From an uncultured bacterium (GTDB taxonomy: Bacteria > Actinomycetota > Coriobacteriia > Coriobacteriales > Coriobacteriaceae): a stretch of 7,669 nt of DNA. Position 1 is the first letter of the stretch. The number at the start of each line of letters is the position of its first letter. The DNA lies in assembly GCA_905215835.1 (NCBI GenBank), contig CAJMRR010000096.1, positions 1-7,669 of the forward strand, written 5' to 3'. The notes below the pieces were generated by a model, which saw only the letters and a program-made list of their open reading frames with translations, ran no database searches and was not told the origin of the DNA. Positions 1 to 5,700 of the stretch are shown in pieces. A program made the position numbers and the translations under genes.

Positions 1-29
1 CCCCCGCCGCTGCAAAGGAGGCCGAGTAA
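1..29 (+). CDS. C-terminal end of upstream operon gene (partial)
   Basis: The frame from position 3 reads P-A-A-A-K-E-A-E and ends in TAA at 27-29. That TAA shares its last A with the ATG of the next gene (TAATG), the usual form of a translationally coupled junction. The next gene's ribosome binding site lies inside these codons. Only eight residues are visible, so the product cannot be identified from sequence. In Ech-type operons the gene before the 30-kDa subunit is normally the small NuoB-like [4Fe-4S] subunit (echC), which is the likeliest identity by context alone. The Ala/Lys/Glu-rich ending resembles the tail of the following gene. Confidence 0.5.
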
Positions 30-748
30 TGCAAAAGGCAATCTACACCACCGTCGGGATCGATGAACTGTTGCCGCGTGTGCAGGCGCTCAAAGGTACC
101 GGCGCGCGCTTTGTGCAGATGCATGCCGAGCGCTGTGTGGACGACGGATCGTATCGCTTGGTCTATACGTTTATCGACGTTCGTGCTGCTCAGGAGCATA
201 TTGCGCAGGACGGCAGCTATGCGATCGAGAACCTGGTGGTTGAGGGCATCGACCAGTACCAGGAGATTCCGTCCATCAGCTCGTACTATCCGGCGGTATT
301 CCCGTTTGAAAACGAGGCGCACGACCTGTTTGGTCTTGCCATCACCGATATGCAGATTGACTTTAAGGGCTTTTTCTACCAGGTCTCGACTGCCGAACCC
401 ATGAGCGTTATCACGCCCGAGGTGAAGGCCGCGCGCGAGAAAGCCATGAAGGTGCGTGCCGCCGCCGAGGCCAAGGCGCGCAGGGCCGCTGCCGAGAAGG
501 CTGCTACTGCCACGGCCGCTGCGGGGGAGGGCACTGCGGGCACTGGCGATGCTGCGGGCGCTGCCGTCGCTCAGCCCGCTGCGGCTGCCGGCTCCGATGC
601 TCAGCACGATGAAACTGCTGCGAAGGCCGCGCTCAAGGCTGCCGAGATGGAGGCAAAGCTCGCCGCCATGGATCCCGAGAAAGCGGCCAAGGTCCGCGCG
701 GCGCTTGCCGCCAAGGCCGCCCGCGACAAGCAGAAAAAGGAGGCGTAA
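29..748 (+). CDS. echD: NuoC/EchD-like 30-kDa subunit of energy-converting hydrogenase, with Ala/Lys-rich tail
   Basis: Residues 1-130 look like the respiratory-chain 30-kDa subunit family (NuoC, EchD). The best landmark is FENEAHDLFGL at residues 93-103, the family's acidic E..D.FG signature. No cysteine cluster is present, as expected for a subunit that scaffolds the peripheral arm rather than carrying electrons. The start is set by AAAGGAGG at 14-21, seven bases before the ATG, and by the TAATG overlap with the preceding gene. Residues from about 131 to 239 form an unusual extension rich in Ala, Lys, Glu and Arg. Its two helical charged stretches (about 131-160 and 197-239) flank an Ala/Gly/Thr linker, and this makes the protein longer than a bare EchD-type domain. 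The large subunit follows after five bases. The hydrogenase-type assignment rests on the neighbours, since the domain is shared with complex I. The symbol is therefore a family-level call. Confidence 0.82.
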   Translation: MQKAIYTTVGIDELLPRVQALKGTGARFVQMHAERCVDDGSYRLVYTFIDVRAAQEHIAQDGSYAIENLVVEGIDQYQEIPSISSYYPAVFPFENEAHDLFGLAITDMQIDFKGFFYQVSTAEPMSVITPEVKAAREKAMKVRAAAEAKARRAAAEKAATATAAAGEGTAGTGDAAGAAVAQPAAAAGSDAQHDETAAKAALKAAEMEAKLAAMDPEKAAKVRAALAAKAARDKQKKEA

Positions 749-753
749 GGTCC

Positions 754-1842
754 ATGGCACATCGCTCCGTTATTCCGTTTGGCCCGCAGCACCCGGTGCT
801 GCCCGAGCCGCTTCATCTGGACCTGGTAATCGAGGACGACCGCGTCATCGAGGCAATTCCTCAGATCGGCTTTGTGCACCGCGGGCTCGAGAAGCTCACC
901 GAAAAGCGCGACATGCACCAGTTTGGCTACATCGCCGAGCGCATCTGTGGCATCTGCGCCGTGGGCCACAGCTACGGTTATGCCAGCGCCTGCGAGCGCA
1001 TGCTCGACATCGAGGTGCCCGGCCGCGTGCAGTATATCCGCACCATTTTGCACGAGCTTTCGCGTATTCATTCGCACCTGTTGTGGCTGGGTCTGCTCGC
1101 CGACGCCTTTGGCTTCGAGGTACTGTTCTATCGTTCGTGGACCCTGCGCGAGCAGATTCTCAAGATCTTCGAGAGCACGTGCGGTGGCCGCGTGATTCTG
1201 TCGATTAACGAGATCGGCGGCCTTAAGCACGATATCGAGGACTCCGAGCTGGCCGGAATTGTCCAGACGCTCGATGCCATGCGTCCCGACTACGAGGCCC
1301 TGGTGCATACGTTTTTGGACGATGACAGCTGCGGCGAGCGCTTGCATGGCGTGGGCGTGATCAGCAAGAAAGATGCGCTGGATCTGTCGATGGTCGGCCC
1401 GTTTGGGCGCGCCTCGGGCGTGGATTACGACGTGCGCATGTTTGGCGACGGCGCCTATGCGGACCTGGCCGCGTTTGAGCCCATTGTTGCCACCGACGGC
1501 GACTGCTATGCCCGCTGCCAGGTGCGTTGTGCCGAGGTCACGCAGGCCATGGACATTATCAAGGAGCTTGTGGGCAAGATTCCGCACGACGGTATCGGCG
1601 GGCGCACCAAGCTCACGCCGGCCGACGGTGCCCGCGGCGAGGTTGTGATTGAACAGCCGCGCGGCGAGGCGTATTACTATGTGCGCGGCAACGGCACCAA
1701 GAACCTGGACCGTTTTCGCGTGCGCACGCCGACGTCGCAGAACCTGGCGGGTCTGACGCATGCGCTGCAGGGCGTGCTCCTTGCCAACGTGCCCATGATT
1801 ATCCTGACCATCGACCCCTGCATTAGCTGCACGGAAAGGTAG
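754..1842 (+). CDS. echE: Group 4 [NiFe] hydrogenase large (catalytic) subunit, Ech type
   Basis: This is the nickel-iron catalytic subunit, which reduces protons to H2 (or oxidises H2) on the cytoplasmic side of a membrane complex. Both metal-binding motifs are intact. The N-terminal one is RICGICAVGH, with Cys65 and Cys68; the C-terminal one is DPCISC, with Cys356 and Cys359. FGPQHP at residues 9-14 and FVHRGLEKL at 40-48 are shared with the complex I 49-kDa subunit and are typical of group 4 enzymes. The 362-residue length suits short Ech/CooH-type subunits rather than the long HycE fusion. The chain stops at DPCISCTER, so it has no C-terminal peptide to cleave after nickel insertion. AAGGAGG at 737-743 lies ten bases before the ATG. 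It sits between the NuoC-like gene (five-base gap) and the ferredoxin gene (seven-base gap). Ech is favoured over a formate hydrogenlyase, but the membrane subunits needed to decide are not in view. Confidence 0.93.
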   Translation: MAHRSVIPFGPQHPVLPEPLHLDLVIEDDRVIEAIPQIGFVHRGLEKLTEKRDMHQFGYIAERICGICAVGHSYGYASACERMLDIEVPGRVQYIRTILHELSRIHSHLLWLGLLADAFGFEVLFYRSWTLREQILKIFESTCGGRVILSINEIGGLKHDIEDSELAGIVQTLDAMRPDYEALVHTFLDDDSCGERLHGVGVISKKDALDLSMVGPFGRASGVDYDVRMFGDGAYADLAAFEPIVATDGDCYARCQVRCAEVTQAMDIIKELVGKIPHDGIGGRTKLTPADGARGEVVIEQPRGEAYYYVRGNGTKNLDRFRVRTPTSQNLAGLTHALQGVLLANVPMIILTIDPCISCTER

Positions 1843-1849
1843 GCACGGC

Positions 1850-2191
1850 ATGAGTTTGCTGACATTTGCCAAGACGGCCTTGGGCTCCATGGTCAAGCAG
1901 CCGGTCACGGTGTGCTATCCGCAGGAGAAGCTCGCGGCGCCCAAGCGCCTGCGCGGGCACATCGTCAACGACATGGACGTGTGCATCTGCTGCGGCATGT
2001 GCGCGCGCCGTTGCCCGGCGGGCGCGCTCGCGGTCGATCGCAAGGGTGGAACGTGGTCGATCGACCCGTACGCCTGCGTGGTGTGCGGCGAGTGCATCGA
2101 AAGCTGCCCCAAGCACTGCCTGACTATGGACACCGCCCGTACTCCAGTTGCGGCGGATAAGACTCCCACGGTAGAAACCAAGCCGGAGTAA
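1850..2191 (+). CDS. echF: Two-[4Fe-4S] ferredoxin subunit of the hydrogenase (EchF/NuoI-like)
   Basis: This 113-residue protein has two classical cluster motifs. The first is Cys45, Cys48, Cys51 and Cys55, followed by Pro; the second is Cys76, Cys79, Cys82 and Cys86, followed by Pro. The pattern CxxCxxCxxxCP twice, about 20 residues apart, is that of NuoI/EchF/HycF electron-transfer subunits. These relay electrons between soluble ferredoxin and the small hydrogenase subunit. An extra Cys47 inside the first motif and Cys90 after the second are not needed for cluster binding. The N-terminal 40 residues form the usual lead-in helix region; the last 20 are a Thr/Pro/Lys tail. The gene starts seven bases after the large subunit's stop, with a modest purine-rich GGAAAGG at about 1832-1838 as its ribosome site. 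It is the last gene of the operon, since a strong hairpin begins 22 bases after its stop. Confidence 0.9.
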   Translation: MSLLTFAKTALGSMVKQPVTVCYPQEKLAAPKRLRGHIVNDMDVCICCGMCARRCPAGALAVDRKGGTWSIDPYACVVCGECIESCPKHCLTMDTARTPVAADKTPTVETKPE

Positions 2192-2212
2192 CGCTGGGAT
2201 AGAACTGGAATA

Positions 2213-2246
2213 GGGGCCGGTGGGGCATTTTTGCCCCACCGGCCCC
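2213..2246 (+). terminator. Strong hairpin ending the hydrogenase operon
   Basis: A perfect 14-base stem, GGGGCCGGTGGGGC at 2213-2226 and its exact complement at 2233-2246, closes on the six-base loop ATTTTT. It starts 22 bases after the echF stop. No T tract follows the stem, so it may act as an mRNA 3'-end stabiliser, with termination completed at the second terminator near 2371, rather than as a textbook intrinsic terminator. A transcription-end role is inferred from position and stem strength. Confidence 0.7.
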
Positions 2247-2262
2247 GCGCTTAAACGCGCGG
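2245..2262. other. Small GC hairpin abutting the first
   Basis: CCGCGC at 2245-2250 and GCGCGG at 2257-2262 form a perfect six-base stem around the loop TTAAAC. It shares two bases with the end of the larger stem, so the two either compete or stack. No T tract follows. Its function is unknown; it may be an accessory to the operon's 3' end. Confidence 0.4.
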
Positions 2263-2341
2263 TTGGGCTGCCACGAACAAAACTATGCCGGATTACGGGG
2301 CTAGATAGCGAACCTCCGACCATACGGAAAATCGCAAAAAC

Positions 2342-2371
2342 AAAACCGCAGGTAGAACGCTTGCGGTTTTT
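2342..2371. terminator. Intrinsic terminator, possibly bidirectional
   Basis: AAAACCGCA at 2342-2350 pairs perfectly with TGCGGTTTT at 2362-2370 around an 11-base loop, and the T run continues to 2371. The left side is preceded by A-rich sequence (about 2335-2345), so the hairpin would also carry a T tract on the - strand. This is the clearest rho-independent terminator in the window. It could catch read-through from the hydrogenase operon and insulate the adhesin gene. Confidence 0.72.
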
Positions 2372-2447
2372 CGTAAAACGCGGTTATGGTCAGGGGTATC
2401 GGGTTAAACGTAGTAGATGGGCCGGTTTCGTGGCGAGCGTTACCAAC

Positions 2448-2515
2448 TGATCCCCCGGGGACGGAGGAAAACGGATCATTTTTGCCTGATGGCTCCGAGT
2501 CGCACCCGTTTTCCT
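2448..2515. repeat. Self-complementary intergenic segment with nested inverted repeats
   Basis: Several perfect inverted repeats are nested here. AGGAAAACGG at 2465-2474 pairs with CCGTTTTCCT at 2506-2515, and inside that loop ATCA at 2475-2478 can extend to TGAT at 2487-2490. Alternatively TGATCC at 2448-2453 pairs with GGATCA at 2473-2478, enclosing the palindrome CCCCGGGG at 2453-2460. The two folds share bases and so exclude each other. This could be a dispersed intergenic repeat of the REP type or a structured leader RNA; the sequence alone does not decide. Confidence 0.45.
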
Positions 2516-2528
2516 GCGAAAACTCTCG

Positions 2529-2658
2529 TGTCTCATCTTTGGTGAGACATTTGTCTCACGCCCAAAATCAAATCTGAAACGTGTGTCACCTGCCCTAATT
2601 GTGTCTCATTTCGTAACTTTAGGCTGATGCAAGGCCTGAGACCGCGAGAAGGGAGACA
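2529..2658. promoter_or_regulatory. Cluster of TGTCTCA heptamers upstream of the adhesin (candidate operator array)
   Basis: TGTCTCA occurs exactly at 2529-2535, 2552-2558 and 2602-2608, and inverted as TGAGACA at 2543-2549. Copies with one mismatch lie at 2582-2588 (TGTGTCA) and, inverted, at 2637-2643 (TGAGACC) and 2652-2658 (GGAGACA). The copies at 2543 and 2552 form a palindrome with a two-base centre. The copies at 2529 and 2543 form a second inverted pair with a seven-base spacer. The cluster lies entirely in the 132 bases before the adhesin ATG, the expected place for a regulator's binding sites. The binding protein is unknown. Confidence 0.55.
2649..2655 (+). promoter_or_regulatory. 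Ribosome binding site of the adhesin gene
   Basis: AAGGGAG lies five bases before the ATG at 2661. An in-frame TGA at 2637-2639 excludes any start further upstream, and the predicted signal peptide begins directly at this ATG, so the start is well fixed. The last bases of the site overlap an inverted near-copy of the heptamer. GAGACAC at 2653-2659 could pair with GTGTCTC at 2601-2607 if the mRNA begins far enough upstream. Confidence 0.75.
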
Positions 2659-2660
2659 CG

Positions 2661-2735
2661 ATGGGTAAGTACACGAGGGGTCTCTTGGCGGTGATACTGG
2701 CCGTAGTGCTGGTGTTGCCAGCCGCAGCATTCGCC
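2661..2735 (+). other. Signal peptide of the adhesin
   Basis: The N-terminus has the charged residues MGKYTR, a hydrophobic core LLAVILAVVLVLP at residues 8-20, and AAAFA at 21-25 giving an Ala-x-Ala signal peptidase I site after residue 25. A second possible site is ANA at residues 30-32. Sec-dependent export is the natural reading. There is no lipobox cysteine, which argues against a lipoprotein. Confidence 0.85.
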
Positions 2736-5700
2736 ATGCTGCCCGAGGCCAACGCCAGGTCCAGCACAGGAATGGACGGACCGATAATGACCGGAAAGGT
2801 CGTCGACCCCGATACCAGCGGACGCTGGGAAATCTGGGCGGCAGGCCACGGCGGCAATAAAGTAACGACCCAAAACGTCGGCCGAATCTGGACCGATAAG
2901 ACGGTCAAGGCAACCGGGGAAAACGAAGAGTCGGACTTTTTGACCACGCTTTCGGCGATGTCCTCGACGTCTAATTCAACCGTGACAGTCACCACGCCAC
3001 TTGACATCGTGATGGTGTTGGATGCCTCCGGCTCGATGGATGATCCTATGGGTGGCGGAGATCGCACCAAGCGTATCGATGCACTGAAGAGCGCTGCGAA
3101 CAGCTTTATCAATACCATCGCCAAACAAAACGAGGCTATCGAAGGCGTTGATAGGCAGCATAGGGTTGCCATTGTTAAGTTTGCGGGTGATAAGACTGAT
3201 AAGGTCGGCAATGACACGTACTATCAAGGCCAATACAAGTACAACCACTCGCAGGTAATGAAGGGTTTGACCGATTGCTCCGGCGGCAACGTGAAAGCTC
3301 TTAAGGATACAGTTGCTGGAATCAAGCCAAGCGGTGCTACGCGTGCCGACTATGGTCTGGAACTGGCCGGGGATATCACTTCTGGTCGCGCAGATGCCAA
3401 GAAGACCGTTGTGTTCTTTACCGACGGCAAGCCAACGAGCTACAGCGAGTTTGATTCTGACGTCGCCAATGCTGCCGTGACGGCTGCCAAGAAGATGAAG
3501 GATGGCAAGGCCACCGTTTATACCATCGGCATCTTTAGTGGAGCGGACCCTGTTGCCGATCCCTCGAAAAAGGGGACAAGCGACGTCAACAAGTTTATGC
3601 ACGCCGTGTCGAGTAATTATCCCGATGCCACGTCGTATGCGAGCGACGAGCTTGGCACGCGCGCGGAAAATTCCGACTACTACAAGTCGGCGACCAATGC
3701 TGAAGAGCTCAAGAAGGTCTTCGACGACATCTCACAGGCCATCACATCGGAGCCGCCTTATCCGACCGAAATCCATAAGGGCTACGACGAGACCAAGTCC
3801 GGCTACATCACGTTTACCGACGAGCTGGGCGACTTTATGCAGGTCGACGGATTTACCGAAGTCGTCATCAACGGCATGTCGTTTACCAAGGCGAGCAAGA
3901 CGGTCAACAAAGAAACCAATACCGACACCTACGAGTTTTCCGGCAAAGCAAAAGACCTGCTCATCACCGTGCAGCGTGCTGGCGATGACAATCCCCGGAA
4001 GGGCGATATCGTAACGGTTAACATTCCTGCGTCGTTGATTCCGCTGAGTCACTTTAAGACCGTAGACGGCAAGCTTTCGGTCGACAACGTTAAGCCCATT
4101 CAGGTGAAGTATGCCTCGAGCGTGAAGAGCGCCGCACTTGACAACCTGTTTACGCCCGAGAAGGTAGCAGGGCTCAAGAACTACATCGAGCATAATACGA
4201 CTGTCGTTGACGGCACCAAGACCGTGAGCTTCTACGCGAACAAGTGGAGCGGTGGTGCGCTGGGTGATACGGTTGCGACCTTTGAGCCGGCCGACACCAA
4301 CCGCTACTACTACTTCCAGAAGCAGACTCCCATTTACGCGGATAAGGACTGCACGCAGCCTGCAAAGAATTCGCTGGCAGATACTGGCACCTATTACTAC
4401 AAGGATGAGTTTGAGGAGCGGGGCTCGAACGGCGAGGCCAAGCCCGCCACTGCTGTCATCGAGTTTGTCGGCGGCGACGCAGCGAAGTTTGACGGCGCTC
4501 TTGTTGCCGACGAGGACGGCAACCTTTCGTTTAGCGTGGGAACCGCGCGTTTGGCCTTTATCGATGAGCTCCACACTACCAAGGGCAGCGTGGGCGGCAA
4601 CAGCACTGGTACCGCGACCGACGTTCTCAACCCCAAGTGGAACAACGTGTCTGCCAAGGCGACCGCGACGCATGTCAATTCCTACCTGGGCAACAACGGC
4701 AAGATCAGCTTTGCGTATGACATGACGCCGGCAATGGTGGATACCAAGGATACCGAGGCCGGCTTTGGCCTGACCAAGGTGCTCGAGGGTCGCGACTGGA
4801 CGAAGGAGGACACGTTTGAGTTTGGGCTGACGTCCGAGAACGGTGCCCCGATACCCGAGTCCGCGACAGCGCCCGTGACCGCGTCTGTGACCAAGGACGA
4901 TCTGGACGACAATGGTAAGGCTGTCATCGACTTCGGCACGATCAAATACACCGAGCCTGGCACGTACGTCTACAGGGTCAGCGAAAAGAACGCCGGGACC
5001 ACGGTTGACGGCATTGCCTACAGCAAGAACGTCGCGGAGGTCACCGTGACGGTAACGCCCAACAAGAGGGGCGAGCTCAGCGCCGCTGTGAAGGTGACTT
5101 GGAGCGAAGCCGACGAGACCGAGTTCAAGAACGCCTACACTGCGGAGCCTGTTGAGTCCAGCGTTACCGACAAGATTGACGTGACCAAGTCTCTGACCGG
5201 GCGCGACCTTACGGCCGGTGAGTTCAGCTTTGAGCTGCGCGAGATTAAGGGTGAGGACTCTGAGCTTATCGAGACCGTTAAGAACGCCGCCGACGGCAAG
5301 GTGACGTTCAGTGCCATTAAGTACACCGAGATCGGCCAGCACACCTACAAGCTGCATGAGGTTAAGGGCAACGCCGGCGGTATTGACTACGATGACGCGG
5401 TCTACACCATCGTGACGACCATCGCCGATAACGGCAAGGGCCAGCTGGTTGCCACGCACGAGATGAAGGACGCCAAGGACGTCAAGAGCATCGAGTTCAA
5501 GAACGCCTACACCACGAATGCTGCCGAGGCATCGCTTACGGGCATCAAGAACCTGCAGGTTCCTGTTGGCCTGACCCCGGCTGACATTACCGGTAAGTTC
5601 ACCTTTACCGTGGCCGGCGAAGAGGGCGCACCCATGCCCGCGAACGCGAGCGTGCACAACGACGCCGAAGGCAAGGTCGACTTTGGCAAGATCACCTTTA

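Larger units (their letters stand above)
2192..2660. other. Intergenic region between hydrogenase operon and adhesin gene
   Basis: These 469 bases hold no gene I can support. From left to right they contain a GC-rich hairpin (2213-2246), a small second hairpin (2245-2262), about 80 bases without clear structure, an intrinsic terminator (2342-2371), about 75 bases without clear structure, a strongly self-complementary segment (2448-2515), and a cluster of TGTCTCA heptamers (2529-2658) leading into the adhesin start. Base composition is visibly more A/T-rich than the flanking genes. No convincing -35/-10 pair stands out. A weak -10-like TAACTT at 2614-2619 lies just after the last exact heptamer, but no -35 match sits at the right distance. 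Confidence 0.75.

Noticed and set aside
456..1208. A 250-codon + strand frame bridging the first two genes
   Set aside because: The translation is Arg/Pro/Ala-rich out-of-frame reading of the Ala-rich tail and the hydrogenase, with no ribosome site or domain.
601..1908. A 435-codon open frame on the - strand across the hydrogenase large subunit
   Set aside because: It is antisense to a protein with both [NiFe] motifs intact and overlaps three operon genes; it is a GC-bias shadow.
2220..2450. A 76-codon + strand frame in the intergenic region
   Set aside because: Its start lies inside the GC hairpin and the frame runs through the intrinsic terminator. It has no ribosome site, and a gene there would be cut off by the terminator.
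2386..2577. A 63-codon + strand frame before the adhesin
   Set aside because: It reads through the self-complementary segment and the heptamer array, lacks a ribosome site, and shows no protein-like pattern.
2529..2608. The TGTCTCA repeats as a CRISPR array or plasmid-type iterons
   Set aside because: The units are only seven bases, unevenly spaced and in both orientations, with no spacers of constant length, no cas genes and no replication gene nearby.
4347..4361. A Cys-Thr-Gln-Pro-Ala string suggesting an internal thioester adhesin domain
   Set aside because: Thioester domains need a separated Cys and Gln in defined motifs. Here the residues are adjacent and the surroundings do not match.
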